A DNA stretch of 7,046 nt. Source: Lachnospiraceae bacterium (GTDB taxonomy: Bacteria; Bacillota_A; Clostridia; Lachnospirales; Lachnospiraceae). Numbering within the stretch: position 1 is the stretch's first letter; each line of letters opens with the position of its first letter. The DNA lies in NCBI GenBank assembly GCA_017958245.1, contig JAGDDC010000088.1, forward strand, positions 1 to 7,046, read 5' to 3'. Of the stretch, positions 1-5,896 are shown piece after piece. The notes under the pieces are model-generated. The model did not search any database, had not been told where the DNA came from, and worked only from the letters and a program-made list of their open reading frames with translations. A program made the position numbers and the translations under genes.

Positions 1-114
1 GGCTACCTGCCCGACGGAAGCGGTGTCTGGTACCGTGGCAAGGTCCTCGACACATACGCCCCCTGCGCAAATGACGACGACCTCCTGCTCTACCTCTCCA
101 AAAACTTCAAATAA
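1..114 (+). CDS. C-terminal fragment of an unrecognised protein (5' part outside window)
   Basis: Frame 1 is open from the window edge to a TAA at 112-114 and encodes 37 residues, beginning GYLPDGSGVWYRGK and ending LLLYLSKNFK. The codons (many CTC, GAC, TAC, GGC) match the style of the neighbouring genes. The stop lies 9 bases before a perfect 10-bp terminator stem, which is what the real 3' end of a gene looks like. The fragment is acidic in the middle (three consecutive Asp) and ends in a hydrophobic then basic stretch. No family motif is recognisable in so short a piece, so no function is given. The gene is convergent with apt and is the only + strand gene supported here. Confidence 0.6.
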   Translation, partial: GYLPDGSGVWYRGKVLDTYAPCANDDDLLLYLSKNFK

Positions 115-123
115 CCCGCACAA

Positions 124-158
124 AAAAACCTCTATCACCCGAACCGACAGAGGTTTTT
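124..158. terminator. Bidirectional intrinsic terminator between convergent genes
   Basis: AAAAACCTCT (124-133) pairs perfectly with AGAGGTTTTT (149-158), leaving a 15-base loop. The + strand exits through five T, and the minus strand exits through seven T (complement of 122-128), so the same hairpin can end transcription from both sides. It sits 9 bases after the + strand stop and about 45 bases after the apt stop. It is the only hairpin in the window with proper U-tracts and is the likely end of the long minus-strand unit. Confidence 0.88.
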
Positions 159-177
159 CGTTGTCAAAAAGATTCAC

Positions 178-203
178 TTTTCCGCGTTTCAGGCATCGGA
201 AAA
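178..203 (-). repeat. Inverted repeat directly after the apt stop codon
   Basis: TTTTCCG (178-184) and CGGAAAA (197-203) form a perfect 7-bp inverted repeat with a 12-base loop, starting at the base next to the apt stop codon. On the minus strand it lies between the stop and the terminator at 124-158, so the apt mRNA would end in two tandem hairpins. It has no U-tract of its own. A stabilising 3' UTR hairpin is possible; chance cannot be excluded for a 7-bp stem. Confidence 0.4.
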
Positions 204-731
204 CTATTTCCCCTCATACTTTATAACCGCGTCCACATCATACCCCTTAAGGCGCTCTCTTCCCTTCAGCCCCTCGAGCTCCATCACGAAGAGTATCTTT
301 ACGACCTTGCCTCCCAGCTGCTCAATGAGCTTCACGATAGCCTCGGTCGTACCGCCTGTCGCGATCAGATCGTCCACGATGACAACCTTCTGCCCGGGCT
401 TGATCGCATCCTTGTGTATCTCGATCGTCGCCGAACCGTACTCGAGATCGTAGGAGATCTCGACGGTCTCGCAGGGGAGCTTGCCCTTCTTTCTCACCGG
501 CACAAATGACCTGTTCGTGAGATAAGCGATCGGAACGCCGAAGATGAAGCCTCTCGACTCCGGTCCCACAACAACGTCAAAATCAACTCCGTCGAGCTTT
601 TCTTTGAGCTCATCGATAGAGAGCTTGAGTCCGTCGGGATCCTGAAGGATACTCGTCACATCGCGGAACATGATCCCGGGCTCCGGAAAATCGGGTATAG
701 TCCTAACATAATCTTTAAGATCTTTAGCCAT
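204..731 (-). CDS. apt: Adenine phosphoribosyltransferase
   Basis: This cytosolic purine-salvage enzyme converts adenine and PRPP to AMP and pyrophosphate. The 175-residue length is typical. Family features in order are: the N-terminal IPDFPEPGIMFRD segment (residues 12-24), the PESRGFIFG segment (57-65), the flexible hood RKKGKLP (80-86), and the type I phosphoribosyltransferase PRPP loop VVIVDDLIATGGT (116-128) with its Asp-Asp pair at 120-121. The ATG at 731 begins the expected MAKDLKDYVR N-terminus and is preceded by AAAGGTGA with an 8-base spacing. It is the last gene of the minus-strand run, 60 bases after the lysA-type gene, and is followed by a hairpin and the shared terminator. No key residue is missing. 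Confidence 0.96.
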   Translation of the reverse strand: MAKDLKDYVRTIPDFPEPGIMFRDVTSILQDPDGLKLSIDELKEKLDGVDFDVVVGPESRGFIFGVPIAYLTNRSFVPVRKKGKLPCETVEISYDLEYGSATIEIHKDAIKPGQKVVIVDDLIATGGTTEAIVKLIEQLGGKVVKILFVMELEGLKGRERLKGYDVDAVIKYEGK

Positions 732-756
732 GTCTCATCTCACCTTTCTCATAGCA

Positions 757-782
757 GTCTTGAGGAGAGTCCTCCTCAAAAC
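757..782 (-). other. Intercistronic hairpin between lysA-type gene and apt
   Basis: In the minus-strand RNA, GTTTTGAGGAG (complement of 772-782) pairs with CTCCTCAAGAC (complement of 757-767) around a GACT tetraloop. This gives an 11-bp stem with one G-U pair. On the + strand that same position is an A/C mismatch (759 and 780), so the fold is better in the apt-direction transcript. No U-tract follows, so it is not an intrinsic terminator. An AGGAGG motif is buried in the stem. Possible roles are mRNA end protection or modulation of apt translation; these are inferences. Confidence 0.55.
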
Positions 783-791
783 AGGCTTTCG

Positions 792-2057
792 TCACTTGTT
801 CAAAACCTTGTAGTAATCACAGAAATCAAACGTTGCAAAATAATCCCTCGGCGTCTCTGCGCGCCTGATCTTCTTCACCTCTCCGTTCTCGCAGAGCAGA
901 AGCTCAGCCGAGCGGAGCATACCGTTGTAGTTGTAGCCCATCGCGAAGCCGTGAGCTCCGGTGTCGTGGATCACGAGATAGTCACCCATGTCGATCTTCG
1001 GGAGCATCCTCTCTATGGCGAACTTGTCGTTGTTCTCACACAATCCGCCGACCACGTCGTATATCTTGTCACAGGGCGCGTTCTCCTTGCCGAGCACCGT
1101 TATGTGATGGTAAGCCCCGTACATGGCAGGCCTCATGAGGTTTGCAGCGCAGGCATCGACCCCTATGTACTCCCTGTAGGTGTGCTTCTCGTGGATAGCT
1201 TTGGTCACGAGATGTCCGTGGGGCGCAAGCATGAACCTTCCAAGCTCCGTAAAGATCGAGATATCGTCCATGCCGCAGGGAACCAGGACTTCCTCGTAAG
1301 CCTTCCTCACGCCCTCTCCTATAGCCATGATATCGCAGCCCTCTGCTCCGGGGAGATAAGGCACTCCCACGCCGCCCGAGAGGTTGATGTACTTTACGTG
1401 CGCTCCTGTCTCCTCGTGAAGCTCCTTCGCGAGCACGAAGAGGTCTCTTGCGAGCATCGGATAATAATCGTTGGTCACCGCGCCGCTGCACAGAAAAGCA
1501 TGGATGCCGAAATCCTTCGCCCCGAGCTGTTTAAGCCTCTTAAAAGCCTCGCTTATCTGCTTTCTCGTCATCCCGTACTTCGCCTCGCCGGGGTTGTCCA
1601 TGATCGTGTTGCTCACGTTGTAGACTCCGCCCGGATTGTAGCGGCAGAAGATCGTCTCGGGAACGCCGCACTCCTTCTCGATAAAGTCGATCATCGTGAT
1701 GTCGTCGAGGTTTATATAGGCGCCGCGCTCCTTTGCCATGGTAAACTCGCCCGCGGGGGTGTCATTTGAGGAGAACATGATGTCCCCCTTCCCGAGTCCC
1801 ACCATATCGGCGAGTATCAGCTCCTGTCCGGTCGCGCAGTCGACCCCGCAGCCCTCTTCCTTGAGTATCTGAACAATAAAGGGATTGGGCGTCGCCTTGA
1901 CCGCAAAGAACTCCTTGAAGCCCTTGTTCCATGCAAATGCTGCTTTCAGCCTTCTCGCGTTCTCCCTGATGCCCTTCTCGTCGTAGATGTGGAACGGTGT
2001 AGGGTAGGTCTTTGCGATCTCCTCTATCTGTTCCTTTGTGACAAACGGTTTCTTCAT
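792..2057 (-). CDS. lysA: Diaminopimelate decarboxylase-family PLP enzyme (clostridial variant)
   Basis: This is a fold-type III PLP decarboxylase, expected to convert meso-diaminopimelate to L-lysine and CO2 in the cytosol. It has 421 residues, normal for the family. It has an N-terminal alanine-racemase-like barrel with the PLP lysine in FFAVKATPNP (K54), a phosphate-binding glycine stretch LSGGVG (226-231) and ELGR (271-274). The C-terminal beta domain holds MRPAMYGAYHH (308-318), the active-site pair Cys340-Glu341 in GGLCENNDKFA, and HDTGAHGFAMGYNYNG (364-379). Two motifs differ from textbook LysA: HAFLCSG (186-192) stands where HIGSQ is usual, and ELGR replaces EPGR. I recall both from clostridial DAP decarboxylases. 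The start at 2057 has AGAAAGGAAA just upstream. A related amino-acid or polyamine-precursor decarboxylase is less likely. Confidence 0.88.
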   Translation of the reverse strand: MKKPFVTKEQIEEIAKTYPTPFHIYDEKGIRENARRLKAAFAWNKGFKEFFAVKATPNPFIVQILKEEGCGVDCATGQELILADMVGLGKGDIMFSSNDTPAGEFTMAKERGAYINLDDITMIDFIEKECGVPETIFCRYNPGGVYNVSNTIMDNPGEAKYGMTRKQISEAFKRLKQLGAKDFGIHAFLCSGAVTNDYYPMLARDLFVLAKELHEETGAHVKYINLSGGVGVPYLPGAEGCDIMAIGEGVRKAYEEVLVPCGMDDISIFTELGRFMLAPHGHLVTKAIHEKHTYREYIGVDACAANLMRPAMYGAYHHITVLGKENAPCDKIYDVVGGLCENNDKFAIERMLPKIDMGDYLVIHDTGAHGFAMGYNYNGMLRSAELLLCENGEVKKIRRAETPRDYFATFDFCDYYKVLNK

Positions 2058-2079
2058 AGCTTTCCTTTCTTCGCTTTCC

Positions 2080-2118
2080 GTGCACCCCGGCCGCTTTAGC
2101 CACCGGTGTCCCGTGCAC
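2080..2118 (-). other. GC-rich dyad in the tagD-lysA spacer
   Basis: The 6-base palindrome GTGCAC occurs at 2080-2085 and again at 2113-2118, so the two copies can pair. Inside them CCGG (2087-2090) and CCGG (2103-2106) pair, then GC/GC closes on a four-base loop (TAAA on the minus strand). The fold has an asymmetric internal loop and a 2x2 mismatch, so it is weaker than the hairpins in neighbouring spacers. The lysA ribosome-binding site follows about ten bases downstream. No U-tract is present, so it is not a terminator. Role unknown. Confidence 0.4.
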
Positions 2119-2133
2119 TCACCCTAAGCCTTT

Positions 2134-2520
2134 CTACAGGCTCAGGTCCTGCTTGATCTTCGTGGTCGAGATGCCCTCGGTCCTCGGCAGATAGACCACC
2201 TCACAATAGTCCTTCAGGAAGTCAAACTTTCCTTTCCAGTCGTCCCCCATTACAAACACATCGACGTTGTTGTTTTTGACGTCGTCGATCTTCTGCTCCC
2301 ATGTCCTCTCGGGCAGCACCTCGTCAACATATCTTATCGCCTCGAGGATCTTCTTCCTGTCCTCAAATGAGGTGTACGCCTTCTTGCCCTTCAGAGCGTT
2401 GAACTCGTCCGTTGACACCACCACGATCAGGTAGTCTCCGAGCTCTCTCGCTCTTCTGAGGAGATTGATATGCCCCACGTGAAGCAGGTCATATGTTCCG
2501 TAGGTTATTACTTTTTTCAT
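2134..2520 (-). CDS. tagD: Glycerol-3-phosphate cytidylyltransferase
   Basis: The enzyme joins CTP and sn-glycerol 3-phosphate to give CDP-glycerol and pyrophosphate, the activated glycerol unit for wall teichoic acid-type polymers; it acts in the cytosol. The 128-residue product is close to B. subtilis TagD in length and sequence. It has the nucleotidyltransferase signature HVGH (14-17; B. subtilis has HWGH), STDEFN (36-41), EAIRYVDEV (60-68), MGDDWKGKFDFLKD (91-104) and the CTP-binding RTEGISTTK (113-121). The frame is open 18 codons further upstream to an ATG at 2574, but family alignment places the start at 2520, where AAAGGA sits 13 bases upstream, slightly far. No teichoic acid polymerase, flippase or glycosyltransferase lies in the window, so the acceptor polymer is unknown. 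Confidence 0.94.
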   Translation of the reverse strand: MKKVITYGTYDLLHVGHINLLRRARELGDYLIVVVSTDEFNALKGKKAYTSFEDRKKILEAIRYVDEVLPERTWEQKIDDVKNNNVDVFVMGDDWKGKFDFLKDYCEVVYLPRTEGISTTKIKQDLSL

Positions 2521-2558
2521 GACACGTAAACGATCCTTTCTCTTGTTTATCGCAAAAC

Positions 2559-2586
2559 GATCGGCAGAGAACATCTCTTTGCGACC
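2559..2586 (-). other. Bulged hairpin in the galM-tagD spacer
   Basis: In the minus-strand RNA, GGTC, GCA and GAGA pair with TCTC, TGC and GATC around a TGT triloop, giving 11 bp interrupted by an AA bulge and a single C bulge. It includes one G-U pair. It lies between the galM stop and the tagD ribosome-binding site and lacks a U-tract. It is less regular than the other spacer hairpins and could be coincidental. Confidence 0.33.
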
Positions 2587-2602
2587 GTCACATACGCGAG
2601 TC

Positions 2603-3643
2603 TCACTTCCCGCACGTCCTGAACCTGTACTCCGTCCGGCTCTTTACGGTCTCCCCGGCCTTTGCTATGGGAACCTTGAAGCCCGTCATGTTTATGGCGT
2701 TAGGAACGTACTGTGTCTCTAGGCATACAGCGCCTCTTCTCTCGTACTTTGCGCCGCCCTTGCCGGTCATATCCCCGAGATAGTTTGAACTGTAGAGCTG
2801 AACACCGGGGCAGTCCGTGTACACGTCCATCTCTATGCTCCCGTCGCAGGACCTGAGCGTCGCAGCGTACCGAAACTCCCCTTCCGGTCCGTCTATGAGG
2901 AAGTTGTGGTCGTAGCCTGATGCGCCGCGCAGCTGCTCGTCATCGCACTCTATCCTCTCGCCTATAGCGTGAAACTCCCTGAAGTCAAAAGGTCCCTCAA
3001 CACTTCTCTTTTCACCGTTCGGAACCGTGCCCTCGCCGTTTGGCGTCGCAAATGAGGCCGACAGCCTGAGAGACTGTGACATGGCTCCGCGCGCGCCGCT
3101 CTCATGCCCGGAGAGGTTGAAGTAAGAGTGGTTTGTAGGGTTGAAGATCGTGTCCTTGTCAGACTTTCCCTCGTAATCGATCCTCAGGGTGTCGCCCGTC
3201 ATCGTGTAGGTCACCTTGAAGTTGAGCGTCCCCGGGAAACCCTGGTCTCCGTCCGGGCTTAAAAGTGAGAAGGAGACACTGTTCTCCCCCTCTATGTTCG
3301 CATCATATATTCTTTTTTTGTACGGAGAGAACCCGCTGTGGAGGTTGTTGCGTCCGTCATTTGCCTCGAGGTGATACGTCTCTCCCCCGAGTTCAAACGC
3401 AGCTCCACCGATCCTGTTGCAGCACCTTCCGACCACAGTGCCCAGATAGACGTCCTCTTTCAGGTACTCCTCGGGCGTGTCAAAACCAAGCACCACATCA
3501 GTCATCTTCTCACCGTTTTTCACAAAGAGCGCCACAAGAGTCGCTCCGAGGTTTGAGATGACAGCCTCCGCTCCCCCGTCGGATATCCTGTAGAAGATCA
3601 CGTCACGGCCGTCGACCTCTCCCTTGTGCGTGTAATTAACCAT
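2603..3643 (-). CDS. galM: Aldose 1-epimerase (mutarotase)
   Basis: It interconverts alpha and beta anomers of galactose or glucose, feeding the Leloir pathway; the absence of a signal peptide suggests a cytosolic enzyme. The 346-residue product spans the whole single-domain galactose-mutarotase fold. Sugar-binding and catalytic positions, matched to the L. lactis enzyme, are all present: Arg77 in GRCCNRIG, His102 in NNLHSG, the general acid His172 in NPTNHSYFNLSGH (168-180), Asp245 in GYDHNF, and the general base Glu309 in CLETQYVPNAIN (307-318). The start at 3643 has the best ribosome-binding site in the window. No galK, galT or galE is adjacent, so it is an isolated mutarotase and its sugar is not fixed by context. 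A run of seven A in the coding strand (about 3311-3317) is the only sequence oddity. Confidence 0.95.
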   Translation of the reverse strand: MVNYTHKGEVDGRDVIFYRISDGGAEAVISNLGATLVALFVKNGEKMTDVVLGFDTPEEYLKEDVYLGTVVGRCCNRIGGAAFELGGETYHLEANDGRNNLHSGFSPYKKRIYDANIEGENSVSFSLLSPDGDQGFPGTLNFKVTYTMTGDTLRIDYEGKSDKDTIFNPTNHSYFNLSGHESGARGAMSQSLRLSASFATPNGEGTVPNGEKRSVEGPFDFREFHAIGERIECDDEQLRGASGYDHNFLIDGPEGEFRYAATLRSCDGSIEMDVYTDCPGVQLYSSNYLGDMTGKGGAKYERRGAVCLETQYVPNAINMTGFKVPIAKAGETVKSRTEYRFRTCGK

Positions 3644-3645
3644 CG

Positions 3646-3655
3646 ATCACCCTCC
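3646..3655 (-). promoter_or_regulatory. Strong galM ribosome-binding site
   Basis: The minus strand reads GGAGGGTGAT just before the galM ATG, close to the full anti-Shine-Dalgarno complement with one extra G. This fixes the galM start at 3643. It lies ten bases downstream of the GC-rich hairpin at 3665-3687. Most other genes here use a GAAAGGA-type site, so galM may be translated more strongly than its neighbours. Confidence 0.8.
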
Positions 3656-3664
3656 GTACTCCTT

Positions 3665-3687
3665 GGGACGCGGCCCGCGCCGGTCCC
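3665..3687 (-). other. Strong GC-rich hairpin between the triple-receiver gene and galM
   Basis: GGGAC and CGGC pair with GCCG and GTCCC in the minus-strand RNA. This gives 9 bp, almost all G-C, with a GCGG tetraloop and one bulged C. It occupies the middle of a 59-base spacer and is followed by A-rich sequence and the galM ribosome-binding site, not by U. It is therefore not a normal intrinsic terminator. It may separate the signalling pair from galM at the RNA level through processing, end protection or pausing; this is an inference from structure alone. Confidence 0.6.
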
Positions 3688-3702
3688 TTCATATCCCTGC
3701 TC

Positions 3703-4809
3703 TCAATACAAGCTCTCCTCGACTCTCCACTCTCCGATGCCGTCGATCGCACCAAGCAATGAATCCTTTGTCGCAGGAAGCTCCACCCGGAAAGTGTTCG
3801 GCTTTCTAAGTTCCGTCTCGACGCTCATGTTTGAAACGCCCTGAGTTCCAAGGAGCAAAGGTATCTTGTATGCGTTTGCCTTCTCACGTACCTTCGGGAT
3901 CAGGTAGGAGGAGTTGTCCGCGTTGACGTAGACGATATCCGGTCTCTTCTCCTCGAGAACGTTGATCGCAAAAAGCGTAGCGGGCGCTATCAGAACATCA
4001 CAGCAGTCCTGAAGGAGCCCCGCCAGGAAGGAGAGGTTGAACTCGAACTCGTCGATCATCAGTATCTTCTTTTTCTTGCCTCTGGCCATGCCGAGAGTCT
4101 CGCTGACCTTCTCAAGAAGCGTGTTCTTTTGAAGCGGCTTGACAACGAAGCCCACCGCGCCCAGCTTCAGACACTCCTTTACGACGTTCGTCCCAGCTAT
4201 ACCTGTCTGGAAGAGCACGGGAATGTCAGCGAGATCCGGCTCGTCCTTGATCTTCCTGATGGCCTCTCTGCCGTCCATCTCGGGCATAGCTATGTCAAGC
4301 AGCACCACGCCCGGACGCTCGTTGTGCATGATGTTCAGCGCCTCCTTGAAGGAAGTGGTCGTCCTCACGTCGTACTTCGCGCCGAGGAACATCGCGCTCG
4401 TCTCAAGCACTACCGGGTCGTCGTCGACCACGAGTATCTTGGCGCACTGGTCCTTGGGCTTGCTGCCGAGCTTCTTTACGATCCAGCTCAGGATCACCTC
4501 GTCCTCCTCGTCGTCAGGGAGCATATGGCTGCGCCCGTCATCGAGGTACTGCGCCACGTCGTCCTCGTACTCCGCCAGCATGAGCAGAGGGATGCCGTCC
4601 GCGGCCTGCATCTTCTTTATCCTGCGGACGAGCATGTCGACATCCATCTTCTTTCTGTCCATGTTGACGACTATGATGTCCGGTTTTATATGGATTATCT
4701 GGTTGAAAGCGTGCAAAGCTGTATCCGAGGCGGAGATGTTGCAATCTACGCCGTCGCATGTCTTCACACCGCCTTTAAGCGCCCTGTTGACGCTCAGGAT
4801 CTGAATCAT
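3703..4809 (-). CDS. Triple receiver-domain response regulator-like protein; only the middle receiver looks active
   Basis: The 368 residues hold three consecutive receiver-like folds and no output domain. Receiver 1 (about 1-114) is degenerate: the acidic pair is gone (start MIQILSVNRA), Asn49 stands at the phospho-acceptor place in IIVVNMD, and the conserved Lys is missing. Receiver 2 (about 122-242) is complete: Asp129-Asp131 in ILVVDDDP, phospho-acceptor Asp172 in VVLLDIAMPEMDG, Thr202 in LFQTG and Lys224 in VVKPL. Receiver 3 (about 247-360) keeps an acidic pair (Asp253-Glu254) but has Asn296 in DIVYVNAD. No membrane segment or DNA-binding domain is seen. The gene starts inside the end of the REC-Hpt gene (ATGA overlap), so the two proteins are probably made together, and Asp172 is a natural partner for the Hpt histidine. 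Function beyond phosphorelay signalling is unknown. Confidence 0.85.
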   Translation of the reverse strand: MIQILSVNRALKGGVKTCDGVDCNISASDTALHAFNQIIHIKPDIIVVNMDRKKMDVDMLVRRIKKMQAADGIPLLMLAEYEDDVAQYLDDGRSHMLPDDEEDEVILSWIVKKLGSKPKDQCAKILVVDDDPVVLETSAMFLGAKYDVRTTTSFKEALNIMHNERPGVVLLDIAMPEMDGREAIRKIKDEPDLADIPVLFQTGIAGTNVVKECLKLGAVGFVVKPLQKNTLLEKVSETLGMARGKKKKILMIDEFEFNLSFLAGLLQDCCDVLIAPATLFAINVLEEKRPDIVYVNADNSSYLIPKVREKANAYKIPLLLGTQGVSNMSVETELRKPNTFRVELPATKDSLLGAIDGIGEWRVEESLY

Positions 4810-4823
4810 GCCTTGTCCTTTCC
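4806..4823 (-). promoter_or_regulatory. ATGA stop-start overlap with internal ribosome-binding site
   Basis: The minus strand reads ATGA at 4809-4806: the triple-receiver ATG shares two bases with the TGA of the REC-Hpt gene. GGAAAGGA (complement of 4816-4823) lies within the last codons of REC-Hpt with a 6-base spacing to this ATG. The arrangement is typical of translational coupling, supporting matched synthesis of the two signalling proteins and fixing the start at 4809. Confidence 0.85.
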
Positions 4824-5879
4824 GTCGAAGGCCCCGTCCTCTAAATCGACTGTCTTCAATAGTTGTGTTATCTCATCGATGATCCCCTGATAGTTCTTTG
4901 CCTGCAAATGATCGGAGATCTTCTGTGCGCATTCCGAAAGCGGGCTCGGAAGAGAGAACATCTTCAGTATGTCTATCAGGTCTTCCGCCCCCTCGTAGGA
5001 GCCGTACATAACGCAGTCCAGGATCTCCCTGAAAGTCTGCATGTACTCGCCGGGCTCGGCGTCAAGATATCCCTTGTCCGCCTGCCTCGAAGGCTTTGTG
5101 GGCTTGCGGTCGAGAGAGGGTGAATCGGTGAGGAGCTTGAGCTCGTTCAAAAGCTCGTCGTACTCCTCGACAAAAGCCGAGTGCCCCGAAAAGACCGTAT
5201 CCCTGTCGCCGTTCCTCGCGGCATCCTCGAGAGCCTGTGCCTTTGCCGCGAGGTCCTTCGCCCCTATGGTCCCGGCGTTGCTCTTCATCGCGTGCACCTC
5301 TACGGCGTAGAGATCCATATCACCTTCTCTCAGGTAATCATCGAGCTTCGCGATCTTGTCCCTGCCGTATCTGAGGATTATCTTCATGACTTCCTCAAAC
5401 TGGTTTCCGTCGCCTCCGCAGTTGATGATGCCGTGTTCTATATTTACAAACTTTAAGTCGCTCCTCCAGCTCAGTCCTGCGCTGCCGACCTTCTCCTCGG
5501 GTCTTCCGGGCGGTTCCTGCCCGTATCTGAAGATCAGGTTCTTGAGCTCCACGGGATTGACGGGCTTGGGCAAATAGTCATCGAACCCTTCCAGTATAAA
5601 CTTCTCCTTGAGCCCTTCCTCCCTGTTTGCAGTGAGACAGACGATCCTGGTATAGCGGTTGTAGCTGCTGTCGAGCTCCCTGATCCTCTTCATGGCATCG
5701 GTCCCGCTCATCCCGGGCATGAACTGATCCATAAGGACGAGATTGTACCTGTTCTTTGACACCAGCTCGACCGCCTTCGCTCCGTTCTCGGCGCTCTCAT
5801 ATCTGCTTCCCGTCTGCCCTATCAGGCTGCACAGCAACGTCACGTTGACGGGATTGTCATCTACGACAAGGATCTTCAT
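4806..5879 (-). CDS. REC-Hpt phosphorelay protein with C-terminal helical region
   Basis: The 357 residues comprise three parts. A complete receiver (1-120) has the acidic pair Asp7-Asp8, phospho-acceptor Asp51 in LVLMDQFMPGMSG, Thr83 in CLTA and Lys105 in LPKPV. An Hpt four-helix bundle (about 145-250) opens with GIINCGGDGNQF and carries the phospho-histidine His196 in VHAMKSNAGTIGA. After a basic, Pro/Ser-rich linker (about 252-270) there is a C-terminal helical region (about 274-345) with the FSLPSPLSE turn. No kinase or DNA-binding domain is present. The protein could accept phosphate from a hybrid kinase elsewhere and pass it from His196 to another receiver, most simply Asp172 of the co-encoded triple-receiver protein. 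The start has GGAAAGGA six bases upstream, identical to the site of the next gene. The order REC then Hpt without a kinase is the notable feature. Confidence 0.9.
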   Translation of the reverse strand: MKILVVDDNPVNVTLLCSLIGQTGSRYESAENGAKAVELVSKNRYNLVLMDQFMPGMSGTDAMKRIRELDSSYNRYTRIVCLTANREEGLKEKFILEGFDDYLPKPVNPVELKNLIFRYGQEPPGRPEEKVGSAGLSWRSDLKFVNIEHGIINCGGDGNQFEEVMKIILRYGRDKIAKLDDYLREGDMDLYAVEVHAMKSNAGTIGAKDLAAKAQALEDAARNGDRDTVFSGHSAFVEEYDELLNELKLLTDSPSLDRKPTKPSRQADKGYLDAEPGEYMQTFREILDCVMYGSYEGAEDLIDILKMFSLPSPLSECAQKISDHLQAKNYQGIIDEITQLLKTVDLEDGAFDGKDKA

Positions 5880-5896
5880 CTGGCTTCCTTTCCGGC

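Noticed and set aside
23..226. + strand frame of 67 codons starting inside the first fragment and running through the terminator
   Set aside because: It crosses the terminator hairpin and enters the apt 3' end; its product is Ser/Thr/Pro/His-rich without pattern. The frame-1 fragment ending at 114 explains the coding signal better.
951..1769. Long + strand open frame (272 codons) opposite the lysA-type gene
   Set aside because: It is fully antisense to a clear PLP decarboxylase and its translation shows no family motif. Long antisense frames are expected where the real gene has strong third-position G/C preference.
1762..2118. Minus-strand frame overlapping the lysA 5' end in another frame
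   Set aside because: It shares the lysA region in a shifted frame, with low-complexity basic composition and no family features.
2528..2562. Direct repeat AAACGATC at 2528-2535 and 2555-2562
   Set aside because: Two 8-base copies 27 bases apart in one spacer can arise by chance, and no further copy or symmetrical operator was seen.
2521..2574. N-terminal extension of tagD to an ATG at 2574
   Set aside because: The extra 18 residues have no counterpart in B. subtilis TagD, and the segment overlaps a hairpin and the AAAGGA ribosome site used for the start at 2520.
3311..3317. Seven-A run in galM considered as a programmed frameshift site
   Set aside because: The galM reading frame is intact and complete on both sides with all catalytic residues, and no alternative downstream frame of interest was seen.
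3665..3687. GC-rich hairpin considered as a rho-independent terminator for the signalling genes
   Set aside because: The base after the stem on the minus strand begins AAGGAG and leads into the galM ribosome site; there is no U-tract.
4129..4890. Two long overlapping + strand frames (221 and 253 codons) opposite the triple-receiver gene
   Set aside because: Both lie antisense to recognisable receiver domains, have no recognisable features, and overlap each other in different frames.
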